IMG/VR virus record: IMGVR_UViG_3300030333_002148
Location: 1 to 61,776 of that record
DNA: 61,776 bases
Source of the DNA: a virus
Strand: one strand, 5' to 3'
Shown one piece after another: positions 40,167-50,274 of the stretch. Made by a program: the position numbers and the translations under genes. How positions within the stretch are numbered: the stretch's first letter is position 1; each line of letters starts with the position of its first letter. The notes under the pieces were generated by a model, which was not told the origin of the DNA, searched no databases, and saw only the letters and a list, made by a program, of their open reading frames with translations.

Positions 40167-42466
40167 TGGCTAAAAAGAAAAAAGCCGACCAGGTTCGGCA
40201 ACTATTTCATTATAGTAATAATTTTATAAGAGAGCAATGGCAAAATGTCAATCAAGAAGGATATGACTTTGCACATGATGATCAGTTAAAAGAAACTGAA
40301 ATTGCTTCTCTTCGTGAACAAGGTATGCCGACATTTACCATAAACAGGATATTGCCTGTGGTAGAAATGTTAAATTACTATGCAACTGCTAATAATCCCA
40401 GGTGGCAGGCTGTTGGTGTTGAAGGTAGTGACTCTGATGTAGCTGCAGTATTCAGTGATATAGCAGATTATATCTGGGGACATTCTGATGGAGATACACT
40501 TTATTCGAATGCTGTAAATGATGCGATCACAAAGAGCCTTGGATATCTAATGGTAGAGATAGATAAGGATGCTGACAATGGAATGGGAGAAGTAAAGATA
40601 TCTCAGCCAGAACCATTTGATATCTATGTAGATCAAAAATCAAGGGATATCATGTTCAGAGATGCATCTTATATCATGATAAGAAAGGTTCTTCCTAAAA
40701 GTCATCTTATAAAACTATTTCCAGATCAAAAGAGAAAGATAGATAAAGCGAATAGTGATGAACAAACAAACTTTTCTTATACAAGACGACCGTTAGGTAC
40801 GGGAGACCAAAGAACATTTCTATACGATGATGATTCAATGGATGACATTGGTATTACAGCAGATGGAGAACAAGAACCTTTAATAGAATTTTTTGAGGTA
40901 TATGAAAAATTAAAGATAGCATATATGAATGTATTCTATCGCATTCCTCCCAGCCCTGAAGAATTGCAAGCCATACAACAACAGGTTCAGGTCAGAATGA
41001 AAGAGATGGCTGCTGAGATGGAAGTTCAATTACTTGAACAACAACAACAAATGGAACAAGCTGTAGCTGAGGGTAAGATGATACCCGAAAGATATGAGCT
41101 TGAGATGCAAAAAGCTCAAGAGATGATGCAACAACAATTACAAGTTGCAGAGCAAGAATACATGAGTGAATTGCAGGCTGCACAATCAAAGATCGAAAAT
41201 AAGATAATATCTGAAAAAGAATATAAAATACTTTTAAAAGATAAGACATTTGCAGTTAATGTTGTAGATGCTGTTAAGTTTTATGGAACAAGGATCAAAC
41301 AATGTTGTCTTGCTGGAGATCAATTACTTTATGAATATATTCTTCCAGAAAATGTAACAGAATATCCTATTGTTCCATTTCATTACAAGTGGACAGGTAC
41401 CCCATATCCTATATCTGCTGTTAGTCCATTAATAGGAAAACAGAAAGAAATAAATAAATCCCATCAGATCATGGTTCATAATGCATCGTTGGGAAGTAGC
41501 TTAAGGTGGATGTTCGAAGAAGGTAGTATTGATGCAGAGATGTGGGAAAAATATTCTTCCGCACCTGGTGCCTTGCTTCCAGTTAGACCTGGTACGGAAA
41601 GACCGACTCCTGTTATGCCAGCACCACTGTCCAATGCTTTCTTTAGTATTGTTCAAGAAGGAAAAGGAGATATGGAATATCTTGCAGGTATTTATTCTTC
41701 TATGCAGGGTGATACTCAACAACAGCATGAAACATTTCGTGGTATGCTTGCATTGGATGAATATGGCACAAGACGTGTAAAACAATGGATGAAAAATTCT
41801 ATAGAACCAGCACTAAAACAACTTGGAACCATAGTGATGCAGTATTCTCAAGCAATATATACTGCAAATAAAAGATTTAGGATCGTACAACCATCTGCGA
41901 TACAAGAAGATCGTGAACTTGAGATCAATATCCCAATATTCAATGACATGGGAGAAGCAATTGGAAAATCAATGGATTATTCAGCTGCGAGGTTTGATGT
42001 TAAGGTTGTATCTGGATCCACACTACCTATCAATAGATGGGCATATTTGTCTGAACTAAAAGAGTTATTACAACTTGGTGTTGTAGATGATCTTGCAGTT
42101 CTTGCAGAAACAGATATCAAAAAGAAAGATCTTATTGCAAAAAGAAAGAGTTTGTACTCTCAGTTGCAAGGACAACTTTCTCAACTACAAGAAGCCCTTA
42201 AGGATAAAGAAGGAACAATTGAAACGCTTGAAAGGCAATTGGTACAAGCTGGTATCAAAGGTAAGGTCATGCAAGCAGAAATGGAGATCACCAAACAGAA
42301 AGAACAGATCAAAGGTGATACCAAAGATGCATATAGACAAACACAGGCAGAACAAGCTGTTGTTCAAGGTGCTTTGAATAATGAAGCAGCTATGAAAAAG
42401 AAAGAAATGCAACTAGAGATACAAAAAGCTCGAAACCAGTTGCAAGGTAATAAGAATAATTCGTAA
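40166..42466 (+). CDS. Portal protein, P22-like
   Basis: The 766-residue protein matches the P22-type portal family. The N-terminal region has INRILPVVEMLNYYATANNP and KSLGYLMVEIDKD, followed by the DIYVDQKSRDI segment in the wing, with a glutamine-rich helical insertion near residues 270-340. The C-terminal 130 residues are a long coiled coil (QLSQLQEALKDKEGTIETLE), as in portals with extended barrels. Twelve copies would form the DNA gate at one vertex. It follows terL in canonical order and starts in TAATG overlap. Confidence 0.88.
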   Translation: MAKKKKADQVRQLFHYSNNFIREQWQNVNQEGYDFAHDDQLKETEIASLREQGMPTFTINRILPVVEMLNYYATANNPRWQAVGVEGSDSDVAAVFSDIADYIWGHSDGDTLYSNAVNDAITKSLGYLMVEIDKDADNGMGEVKISQPEPFDIYVDQKSRDIMFRDASYIMIRKVLPKSHLIKLFPDQKRKIDKANSDEQTNFSYTRRPLGTGDQRTFLYDDDSMDDIGITADGEQEPLIEFFEVYEKLKIAYMNVFYRIPPSPEELQAIQQQVQVRMKEMAAEMEVQLLEQQQQMEQAVAEGKMIPERYELEMQKAQEMMQQQLQVAEQEYMSELQAAQSKIENKIISEKEYKILLKDKTFAVNVVDAVKFYGTRIKQCCLAGDQLLYEYILPENVTEYPIVPFHYKWTGTPYPISAVSPLIGKQKEINKSHQIMVHNASLGSSLRWMFEEGSIDAEMWEKYSSAPGALLPVRPGTERPTPVMPAPLSNAFFSIVQEGKGDMEYLAGIYSSMQGDTQQQHETFRGMLALDEYGTRRVKQWMKNSIEPALKQLGTIVMQYSQAIYTANKRFRIVQPSAIQEDRELEINIPIFNDMGEAIGKSMDYSAARFDVKVVSGSTLPINRWAYLSELKELLQLGVVDDLAVLAETDIKKKDLIAKRKSLYSQLQGQLSQLQEALKDKEGTIETLERQLVQAGIKGKVMQAEMEITKQKEQIKGDTKDAYRQTQAEQAVVQGALNNEAAMKKKEMQLEIQKARNQLQGNKNNS

Positions 42467-42502
42467 AATAATTCAATAGTATAACTAAAAAAGAGGTACA
42501 AA

Positions 42503-43420
42503 ATGGACGAAATAGTTCAAGATTCAGTAAGTAACCCAGATCAGAATTCTCAAGATCAAGCAATTGATCCAACAGAGAAAGCTGTATTTGGCTCTTCTGA
42601 AGCATCTTTTTTTGATGCTCTGGAAAATGAAGTGAACGGAGCAATACAAGATGAACCCACCGAGGCAACCCAACAACAAATAGGCGACCCCGTACAGGAA
42701 ACTCGCTCTGAACAGAATGTTGGCTCCAATAGTGTGGACTGGGACGATGATGGCAACCCTTATAAAAAACGATATGCTGATAGCAGTCGTGAAGCCATCA
42801 AGCTCGCTGAGCAGTACAAAAGTGTAGAACCTTTTGTTCCTGTTCTTGAAGCAATGAAAAACGATAGCGGGCTGGTAGAGCATGTCCGTGATTATCTGGT
42901 CAATGGTGGGCAACCATCAAAAAGCATCCAATCTTCTCTTGGCCTGGATGAGGATTTTATTTACAACGAGCAAGAAGCAATGTCTGATCCAAATTCAGAT
43001 AGTGCTAAGGTGATGAATGCTCATGTAGATAGGATTGTTCAGCAAAGAGTTGGTAGTATGTTACAACGTGAAAAGCAAAATGCTTCGAAACAAGCAGCTG
43101 AAAATAAACGTTTGCAGGAAGAGGCCAAATTTCGAAAGGAATCTGGAATGTCTGATGAAGAATATATGGAAATGGTGGAATGGGCAAAGACACATACTCT
43201 TACTCTTGACGATATCAACTACTTGAAGAATAAGCAAAAAGTTGCAGGTAATGTTGCACAGGCTACTAAAAAAGATATGTTAGATCAGATGAAGAACGTA
43301 CAAAGCATGCCGTCTACAGTCAGCGGAGCAAATAGTCGTACTCAAGAAAAAAGTGCAGATAATTCAGTATTTGACGCACTATTGAGTACTGACTCTGAGT
43401 TAGACAACCTGTTCGGATAG
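42503..43420 (+). CDS. Scaffold-like protein
   Basis: The 305-residue protein is acidic and Gln-rich at the N-terminus (DSVSNPDQNSQDQAIDPTEK), with a helical, charged centre (RVGSMLQREKQNASKQAAEN; KRLQEEAKFRKESGMSDEEY) and a short C-terminal tail. It sits between portal and capsid genes, the usual place of the scaffold, and has composition typical of scaffolds. AGAGGTAC before the start is only a modest ribosome site. Confidence 0.75.
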   Translation: MDEIVQDSVSNPDQNSQDQAIDPTEKAVFGSSEASFFDALENEVNGAIQDEPTEATQQQIGDPVQETRSEQNVGSNSVDWDDDGNPYKKRYADSSREAIKLAEQYKSVEPFVPVLEAMKNDSGLVEHVRDYLVNGGQPSKSIQSSLGLDEDFIYNEQEAMSDPNSDSAKVMNAHVDRIVQQRVGSMLQREKQNASKQAAENKRLQEEAKFRKESGMSDEEYMEMVEWAKTHTLTLDDINYLKNKQKVAGNVAQATKKDMLDQMKNVQSMPSTVSGANSRTQEKSADNSVFDALLSTDSELDNLFG

Positions 43421-43466
43421 ATAAAATTTCATAACGTCTGTCTGAACTTAAAGAAAGGAGTTCGTA

Positions 43467-45080
43467 ATGTCTGATTTTGTATCAGTCATAACGCCAAATA
43501 CAGATCTTACTGTGGCGGATTTTGACGGACGAGGCCCGGGTACAAGTACCAATCTTTCTACTGGTGATATCAGGAGAAAGTATAATTTTGGTAGCAGGGT
43601 ATCTGAGCTTGCAATTCCTCAAGATCCATTCTTCAGATTTCTGAGTTTGGCTTCAAAAAAACCGACAGACGATCCTCAGTTCAAGTATACTGAGAAACGT
43701 CCCTCGTTTAATAAACGATATGCTTATGTTATGGGTTATGTGCAAAATGATGGTCAAGATGAATTTGCAGATTCTACGATAGAAGCATATAATGATGGTG
43801 GTACCGGAACCTCTGTAGCAGTTGGTGACACTTTGAAACTTTATATGGCAGGTGATTATAAGTATCAAGGTAATGTACAGAATGTATACGGTAACACATC
43901 CAACAAAGTTGATGTTGGAGCAAGTGGAACTACGCCAAAGTTCTTCTTACCAGGTCAATTGATCAAGATCCCAACTATGACAGATGGTGCTTCTGCAACT
44001 ACGTCATGGGGAGAAAGTTATATTCTCGCAAGGGTATCATCAGTTGATGCATCTTCATACGAAAGTTCTGCAAAGGATAGTAAGTATCCTGCAGTGGTTG
44101 AATGTAAAATTGTTAAAGCCCCAGATTCTAGTTATGTTGGATTTGCAGGTTATTACAATAATAACTTCGGCCCTGGTGGAGCAGCTGGTGATGAAGTAGT
44201 AGCGGATCAATCAATTGCATCTCTTCTCGAAAGAGCAAGAACATATGTAGTTGGTTCAGCACATGCTGAAGGTTCTGGTTTTCCAGAAACCTGGATCGAC
44301 CAACCTTATCAATCCAATCATGGGCTTACTCAGATCTGGAAAACTTCAATGGCAATGACCAATACGGCTCGTGCTACAGTATTGAAGTTCGAATCTAGTG
44401 AGTGGGCACGTGTATGGCGTGAAAAGTTGATCGAACACAAATGGGATATTGAAACATCATTACTATTTGGATCTCAGTATACAGATGGTGATAGTATTCA
44501 ATACACTCAAGGTGCTGTTGATTATATCACAAGCTATGGTAATGTCTTTAGCTTGGATACACAAACAAAGTCTCAAGATGGTTTCTTAGATGATCTATCA
44601 AATCTTCTTGATCCTCGCTACAACAATAGTGGAGCAACCGTATTCTTCTGTTCTACAGATGTATACAATTGGTTGCATAAACTAAGTGGATACTTTGCTA
44701 ATAATCTTGGATCTGTTCAGGCTTTCCAGTCTGCAAATCCAAGCTCTAGTGGTGAAAATTCACTAGCAAGGGCTGACATGAGTCTAACAGGACGCAAAAA
44801 AGTGTTTGGTGTTGATATCACAACTATCTCGACAGTTTATGGCGACATGAATGTTGCACGTAATGTCCATTTAGATGGAACTAATGTCAAGATGTTAGGT
44901 ATTAACATGAAAAACTGTGCTTACAGACCTCTTGTTGGTAATGGCTTAAATCGTGACACCTCAGTCTACGTTGGTGTTCAAACACTTGAAAACTCAGGTG
45001 TTGACCGCAGGGTAGATCAAATCTTAACCGAAGCTGGTATGGAATGGTCAATGGCCGAATCCCATGCTATCTGGACATAA
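43467..45080 (+). CDS. Major capsid protein, probable HK97 fold
   Basis: This 537-residue protein follows the scaffold-like gene and has AAAGGAG before ATG 43467. The N-terminal segment (LSTGDIRRKYNFGSRVSELA, then PQDPFFRFLS) resembles capsid proteins of marine short-tailed phages, and the C-terminal part has many beta strands and a conserved-looking ending (DRRVDQILTEAGMEWSMAES). Length and order are consistent with the main capsid subunit. The fold is inferred from context, not directly shown. Confidence 0.8.
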   Translation: MSDFVSVITPNTDLTVADFDGRGPGTSTNLSTGDIRRKYNFGSRVSELAIPQDPFFRFLSLASKKPTDDPQFKYTEKRPSFNKRYAYVMGYVQNDGQDEFADSTIEAYNDGGTGTSVAVGDTLKLYMAGDYKYQGNVQNVYGNTSNKVDVGASGTTPKFFLPGQLIKIPTMTDGASATTSWGESYILARVSSVDASSYESSAKDSKYPAVVECKIVKAPDSSYVGFAGYYNNNFGPGGAAGDEVVADQSIASLLERARTYVVGSAHAEGSGFPETWIDQPYQSNHGLTQIWKTSMAMTNTARATVLKFESSEWARVWREKLIEHKWDIETSLLFGSQYTDGDSIQYTQGAVDYITSYGNVFSLDTQTKSQDGFLDDLSNLLDPRYNNSGATVFFCSTDVYNWLHKLSGYFANNLGSVQAFQSANPSSSGENSLARADMSLTGRKKVFGVDITTISTVYGDMNVARNVHLDGTNVKMLGINMKNCAYRPLVGNGLNRDTSVYVGVQTLENSGVDRRVDQILTEAGMEWSMAESHAIWT

Positions 45081-45091
45081 GGGGGTAGATA

Positions 45092-45607
45092 ATGGCTAAT
45101 CCGATGTACGGACAAAATTCGTTCGACAATAGAGTTGGTGAGAAGTTATTCTCTGAGGCAGGCACAGGTCGTGAACATGAAAACTCTACAGATGCTGCAG
45201 ATCTTTTCTCTTACATGATTCCAGCTAATAAGTTGGAAGTTGGAGATATCGTAAGGATCAAGGTATTCTGTACAGTTGTTGATAGTAATGGTTCAGATAC
45301 ATTAACACCAATTCTTAAATTTGGTGGTACTGCTATTGCAACAGGTGCAGCACTAGACGTAGCTGATGATGATATCATCTACGCTTGGGCTGATGTTCAT
45401 GTAACTGCATCAGGTAGTTCTGGTGCGATGACAGCTATCTCTGAAATGAGAACAGATGCATTAGGTGCAACTGTGGTTATTGGGCAAACTGCATTAACAT
45501 CAAAAGATACTACAGGTACTTTAGCTGTAGCTCTTAATGTTGATTGGAGTGCAGCTCATGCTGATAACGAAGTAAGAATAGATGCTGTTAGCATCGAACT
45601 TGTTTAA
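45092..45607 (+). CDS. Beta-rich head decoration-type protein
   Basis: The 171-residue protein follows the capsid gene after GGGGGTAG. After 35 polar residues it is almost entirely alternating beta sequence (VGDIVRIKVFCTVVDSNGSD; TLAVALNVDWSAAHADNEVR). Such proteins often decorate capsids or connect fibres. No specific family is recognised. It ends just before a strong hairpin. Confidence 0.65.
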   Translation: MANPMYGQNSFDNRVGEKLFSEAGTGREHENSTDAADLFSYMIPANKLEVGDIVRIKVFCTVVDSNGSDTLTPILKFGGTAIATGAALDVADDDIIYAWADVHVTASGSSGAMTAISEMRTDALGATVVIGQTALTSKDTTGTLAVALNVDWSAAHADNEVRIDAVSIELV

Positions 45608-45628
45608 TCAAGCTAACTAAACAAATGG

Positions 45629-45650
45629 AGGGGGGATTTATTTCCCCCCT
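45629..45650 (+). other. Strong hairpin after the decoration gene
   Basis: AGGGGGGA (45629-45636) pairs with TCCCCCCT (45643-45650), 8 bp with a 6-base loop, in the gap before the 1036-residue gene. The GGAGG of the stem might otherwise serve as ribosome site. There is no T-run after it (TCTATAAAAT), so it is more likely an attenuator, processing or mRNA-stability element than a full terminator. Confidence 0.65.
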
Positions 45651-45660
45651 TCTATAAAAT

Positions 45661-48600
45661 ATGGCAACTACAAGTATAGAATTAGACATAGAGAACATAA
45701 CTGGAGTTTCGGACGCTGACGACCAGTTTATTATCTCTGCACAAAAATTTGTTGTATCAAGCGTTCCAAAAGATTTATTAACCTGGGCTTCTAGTGAGAC
45801 AACTGCTGGTTCTCATGGTGGAGATTCAAGTCCAACAGCGATCACACTTCCAGTAGGGACAGACAATATTATATCTGTAAGAAGAGGAAGTTATATTGCT
45901 AATCAAGTTCCAATAGAAGATAGTCCCTATATATCAGATTCAAATAGTTTAAAGTTTGCTACTTCAAAGCATCCTAAATATTGGTTGGATCCTGCTAATA
46001 AAGTACAGGTCAAACCTGCACCTAGTGATTCAACTACTGCTCATGTTCAATATGTAGACTTTTCTAAGTTAGATGATGATTCTGACCTAAGAAATGCTAT
46101 TATATTTCATGCATGTGCAAAAGAATTTACAAAGTTATCAAGTGATGTAATGCCAGACTGGAGTGATGTTACTGCTCCTGTAGCACCTACTGCTCCTGAT
46201 TTTGGTAGTGATCTATCCATAACTTCTGTCGCACCAAATGTACCAACGATATCTACAGTAAGTTATACAGATGCAACGAATGCAGATGCAAGTGCTTCTT
46301 CTATCAGTACGATAACTGTTGCTTCTGTTAATAAAGCAGATATAAGTGGTAATGCACCTGCTTATACTAAGCCAACAATTACAACAAGAGTTTCTTTTGA
46401 TACATTTTTTGATGGCTCTACGAATTCATTTGGAGATAGCGATCCTGGTGTGTTTACAATATCATCGGTTATTCCTGTTGCTCCTGCAATAAGCACTGTT
46501 TCATACACAGATGCAACTAATTCTGATGTATCTGGAGTTGGTACGATAAGTCCTATTACTGTTTCAGCTGTTAGCAAAGCTGATATATCTGGAGATGTAC
46601 CAACTTATACAAAGCCTTCAACGGCAATAGTTGCTTCTGCTCCCACTGCTCCTTCAATAACAACTGTTTCATTTACAGACCCTGGTCTTTCTATTGTAGG
46701 AACTGAACCAAGTGCTGTTTCGCTTACAACAGTTAATTATAGTGATGCTAATCAAACTTCGGTAGAATCATTAGTTCCTCCTGTTTATTCAGGCCCAACT
46801 CTTGGTAGTCGTACAAGTTTTGAAGATTTTTGGAATTTAAGTGAAGATGGTAATGCTTTTGGCGACAATGATCCTGGTGATTTTTCTATTTCAGCGACAG
46901 TACCAGTTGCACCTCAGACACCTAAGTTCACAACACCTTCAGTAAGTGCTATTACTATAGATTCTTTACCAACCTCTCCAGTTTATGTACCACCTGTTAT
47001 GCAGGCTCCTGATTGGGCTGATGTAGAAAATTGGATAACAACTGAAGAAGATTCTGAAATGTTGGAATCAAGAATACAGGCAATACAGGCAAAAGTTGCA
47101 GATTATTCTGCTAGACTAGGACAAGCTCAAACTGAGTTTCAAAAAGAAATGGCAGTTTATCAAGCAGGGGTGGAAAAGAATCTTCAACAAGCACAAATAA
47201 ATATGCAAGATGCTCAGGCAGAATCAAATTTATTACTTGAGCAACAAAATAAAGAATATATACAAGATATTGCCCTTTTTCAAGCTCAACTTTCTAACTA
47301 TCAGTCAGAAGTTCAAAAAGAAGTTCAGGAGTATGGACAGAAACTGGCAAGATACCAATTAGAAGTAGGGGTGGTATATACATCATGGGTAGAAACAGAA
47401 AATAGAACAATTTCAATATTTCAAGCTGAGTTAGCAGCTTCTCAAGCAGATTTTCAAGCTAGAGCAACAGAGTTTCAAGCAGAACTTCAAAAGAAATTAA
47501 CAGATGCACAAGAAGCAAATAAAATAGCTTTACAAAATGCAACTCAAGAAGCAAAGGATGCTATTGAAAATAACAATGCTGCTCTTGCTAAATACAATGC
47601 AGAGTCTCAAGTTTATTCTACAAATATTCAAAAAGGGATACAGTCTTATAGTGCAGAACTTCAATCTGCAAGTCAGACAATGCAGGCTACGGTAGAAGAC
47701 AATCAAGCAATAATTTCTAAATATGCTAATGAATTAAAATCTTTTGATTCTCAAATTCAAAAAGAATTATCAGTAATTCAAGTAAACCTACAGAATGAAT
47801 TGAACGAATTTAATAAAGAGAATGTAAGGTATCAGGCTAATGTTCAGGCAGAGCTTGCCAAGCATCAATCTGACCTGCAGAAGGTACTTACTCAGGCACA
47901 ATTAGATGCACAGGATGCACAACAGGAAGCTGCATTAGCAGTAGACATAGCAAAATTCAATAAAGCTCAAGATCAGGCTCTTGCTCTTGAAAATGCAGCA
48001 AAGCAAATAGAGGATGTTATAGCAGATAATGGTAATAAGATCCAAAAGTATGGTTCAGAATTGTCAGCATATCAAGCAGAGGTTCAGTCTGAAGTTCAAG
48101 AATATTCACAAAAATTAGCAAGATACCAGGCTGAAATAGCAGTAGTAATGGAAGCTTGGTCTAAAACAGAGTCAGATAGCCTTCAACAATACCAACTAGA
48201 TATTCAAAATGAAGTAAATGAGTTCAATAAGGAAAATGCTATATATCAAGCAAACATTCAAGCAGAATTAGCAAAACATCAATCAGATCTTCAAAAGGTT
48301 TTAACACAGGCTCAGATAGATGCTCAAGATGCTCAGCAGGAAGCAACTCTTACAACTGATGTAAGCAAGTTCAATAAAGCTCAGGATCAAGCATTAGCTT
48401 TAGAGAATGCTGCTAAACAAATGGAAGATCTAATTGCTGATAATGCTAGTAAGATTCAAAAATATCAGGCTGAACTTCAATCATATCAGTCTAATATAAG
48501 TAAAGAAGTAGAAGAGTATAATGCAACTTTATCAAAGGAAGTTCAAGAATATCAGAGCAAAGTTGGTCTTTATACTTCGGATTTACAGAAATATCAAGCA

Positions 48601-48771
48601 GAAGTCGCTTCAGAAACTCAAAAAACAGCCTTAAATTCACAGAAGGCTCAACTTTATGAAGCTGAAGCAAATAAATATTATCAATGGGCTGTTGCTGAGG
48701 TGCAAACATATGTTCAGAATAACTCAAAAATGATTGGAATGCAAATGGCAGCACAGGCTGCACAAAAATAA
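45661..48771 (+). CDS. Repetitive coiled-coil structural protein, 1036 residues
   Basis: Three regions are visible. Residues 1-165 form a globular part (SIELDIENITGVSDADDQFI). About 165-440 hold Thr/Ser/Pro-rich repeats with the core TISTVSYTDATN recurring at least three times. From about 450 to the end is a Gln/Ala-rich coiled coil, containing two similar units of about 140 residues (both with LAKHQSDLQKVLTQAQ and KFNKAQDQALALENAAKQ). This looks like a long rod or fibre attached to the head or neck. Near-repeats suggest growth by internal duplication. Confidence 0.72.
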   Translation: MATTSIELDIENITGVSDADDQFIISAQKFVVSSVPKDLLTWASSETTAGSHGGDSSPTAITLPVGTDNIISVRRGSYIANQVPIEDSPYISDSNSLKFATSKHPKYWLDPANKVQVKPAPSDSTTAHVQYVDFSKLDDDSDLRNAIIFHACAKEFTKLSSDVMPDWSDVTAPVAPTAPDFGSDLSITSVAPNVPTISTVSYTDATNADASASSISTITVASVNKADISGNAPAYTKPTITTRVSFDTFFDGSTNSFGDSDPGVFTISSVIPVAPAISTVSYTDATNSDVSGVGTISPITVSAVSKADISGDVPTYTKPSTAIVASAPTAPSITTVSFTDPGLSIVGTEPSAVSLTTVNYSDANQTSVESLVPPVYSGPTLGSRTSFEDFWNLSEDGNAFGDNDPGDFSISATVPVAPQTPKFTTPSVSAITIDSLPTSPVYVPPVMQAPDWADVENWITTEEDSEMLESRIQAIQAKVADYSARLGQAQTEFQKEMAVYQAGVEKNLQQAQINMQDAQAESNLLLEQQNKEYIQDIALFQAQLSNYQSEVQKEVQEYGQKLARYQLEVGVVYTSWVETENRTISIFQAELAASQADFQARATEFQAELQKKLTDAQEANKIALQNATQEAKDAIENNNAALAKYNAESQVYSTNIQKGIQSYSAELQSASQTMQATVEDNQAIISKYANELKSFDSQIQKELSVIQVNLQNELNEFNKENVRYQANVQAELAKHQSDLQKVLTQAQLDAQDAQQEAALAVDIAKFNKAQDQALALENAAKQIEDVIADNGNKIQKYGSELSAYQAEVQSEVQEYSQKLARYQAEIAVVMEAWSKTESDSLQQYQLDIQNEVNEFNKENAIYQANIQAELAKHQSDLQKVLTQAQIDAQDAQQEATLTTDVSKFNKAQDQALALENAAKQMEDLIADNASKIQKYQAELQSYQSNISKEVEEYNATLSKEVQEYQSKVGLYTSDLQKYQAEVASETQKTALNSQKAQLYEAEANKYYQWAVAEVQTYVQNNSKMIGMQMAAQAAQK

Positions 48772-48780
48772 GGATAAAAT

Positions 48781-49230
48781 ATGGCAAACGTAAACAAAAC
48801 GTCATATGCTGTATCGTGCACTGCTAAGGCAAAAATGGATGCAGCCGCTGGCGTAAATTTAGCAATGGAAGTAATACATGAAGATGTAAGAGCAACTTTA
48901 GGTGGAAGTGGTGAGATCACAGGAGATGATAATACTGTTGCTGGATATTCAGATGGTAGTGCTTCAACTATAAGTTCAAATGGGGGAACGGTTCCTACTC
49001 ATGATGGGAATACAGATCTTATTTTTATAAAAAACAATGGAACTTTAGTTGCTGGTGGAACAGCATCCAGTACGCATACAGCATTAGTAAAACATGATAA
49101 TGATGTTATCGCAACACTTGCTCCTGGTGGGGCTGTTGTATTACCTCAGCCAACTGGAGCTGTATTAACAGTTGCTACTGGAAGTGGCTCAAATCATGTT
49201 AATCTTGAAGTTCTTGTAGTTGGTACATAA
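48781..49230 (+). CDS. Beta-rich small structural protein
   Basis: The 149-residue protein has a helical start (CTAKAKMDAAAGVNLAMEVI), then Gly/Thr/Ser-rich beta sequence (ALVKHDNDVIATLAPGGAVV). It overlaps the adaptor gene start by TAATG. The C-terminal half resembles a small decoration or fibre-tip fold in general character only. Role inferred from its neighbours. Confidence 0.6.
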   Translation: MANVNKTSYAVSCTAKAKMDAAAGVNLAMEVIHEDVRATLGGSGEITGDDNTVAGYSDGSASTISSNGGTVPTHDGNTDLIFIKNNGTLVAGGTASSTHTALVKHDNDVIATLAPGGAVVLPQPTGAVLTVATGSGSNHVNLEVLVVGT

Positions 49231-49511
49231 TGACTGTACTTGAGATAATGGAAAGAGTTGGTACCTCTGAGACTGGTAGAGCACTTGCTTATATCAAAGA
49301 TGGTCTTAGAGAGATCAATATGATATCTGAAACTCATATCAATACAGAGAGAATAGATATCACTAAGGATCAAAGATTCTATGAATTTCCATCAGATATG
49401 ATAAAAGTACTTGATATCAGATGTAAGAACCATCTTAATGTAGATGACGAGTATAGATCTATACCTAGAATGATAGGTGAACCATTAAGGAAGGATGCTG
49501 ATGGCGTCTAG
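49230..49511 (+). CDS. Head-tail adaptor, N-terminal part (frame 0)
   Basis: This 93-residue frame reads IMERVGTSETGRALAYIKDG, RFYEFPSDMIKVLDIRCK and then YRSIPRMIGEPLRKDADGV before TAG 49509-49511. It has the start of a connector protein: an N-terminal helix, a strand pair and the conserved EFPSDM. The rest of the protein continues in the +1 frame from AGT 49510. A shift at GTC-TAG-T (49506-49512) would give an uninterrupted 321-residue protein. Either programmed frameshift or split gene. Confidence 0.75.
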   Translation: MTVLEIMERVGTSETGRALAYIKDGLREINMISETHINTERIDITKDQRFYEFPSDMIKVLDIRCKNHLNVDDEYRSIPRMIGEPLRKDADGV

Positions 49512-50196
49512 TAAGGAATATGCATATTATCTAAAAGGGAATAAACTTTCTTTAGTCCAAAAAGACCTTGTTTTCTCAAGTGGTCAAACCCTTTCACAAC
49601 CTGGATTAAATGATCTTGCAGTTGCAGGACGCTTATTATGGAAAAGTCCTAAAGAAAGTATTGCGGACGGATTAGAGATACAATATGTACATAGCCCTGA
49701 TTATTTTATCAATGAAACAGAAGATGTAAATACCGAAATAGATACCTATGTTTCTCTTGGTGGACTATTGAAAATTATAGATCAGGGAGATAATGACTAT
49801 TCTGCTTCTCCCGAAAGTCTAAGTGATGGAAGTTATATAGTATTAAGAAAAGCTGGGAAGTTTAATGGTCTACATAAGGTTAAAGCAGCAGGTGCAGGAT
49901 ATATAACTCTTTATACTAAATATAGTGGTAGTGCAACTGTTCAAAAGTCATTTGAAGAAACTATAGATGTATATTACAATGTAGATGTTCTTAATGATGA
50001 AGATGATACGGTAGACCTACCTGATTATTTATGTACTGCACTTGTTTATTATGTCAAAGCAAAGTTTGCAGAAGATGCAGGTGAGATAGAATTAAAAGAA
50101 TATTTTATGAGAGAATTTAGAGCTATAACAGAAAAATTTCATGCAGGTAAACAAAGAGGCCCATTTAGGATACAAAGTTTTGGCATGATACGATAA
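49495..50196 (+). CDS. Head-tail adaptor, C-terminal part (+1 frame)
   Basis: The frame from ATG 49495 or 49501 (the latter with AGGA 5 bases upstream) gives up to 233 residues. The early SKEYAYYLKGNKLSLVQKDL reads like the middle of a connector, and the segment LCTALVYYVKAKFAEDAGEI is the usual C-terminal helix. Together with the upstream frame it forms one adaptor of typical length. Independent translation from the internal ATG would make the C-terminal part alone. Confidence 0.72.
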   Translation: MLMASSKEYAYYLKGNKLSLVQKDLVFSSGQTLSQPGLNDLAVAGRLLWKSPKESIADGLEIQYVHSPDYFINETEDVNTEIDTYVSLGGLLKIIDQGDNDYSASPESLSDGSYIVLRKAGKFNGLHKVKAAGAGYITLYTKYSGSATVQKSFEETIDVYYNVDVLNDEDDTVDLPDYLCTALVYYVKAKFAEDAGEIELKEYFMREFRAITEKFHAGKQRGPFRIQSFGMIR

Positions 50197-50274
50197 AACA
50201 GTCTTAAATTAATATTAGATCCAGATAAGGAGCATTCTCGCCTCGCAAGCTGGGCTGAACAAATAGGAGAATAA

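Noticed and set aside
42524-42913. 129-residue ORF antisense to the scaffold-like gene
   Set aside because: It lies wholly opposite a well-supported gene and has no ribosome site or recognisable protein.
45629-45650. Full rho-independent terminator after the decoration gene
   Set aside because: The hairpin is strong but is followed by TCTATAAAAT, not a T-run; recorded as hairpin only.
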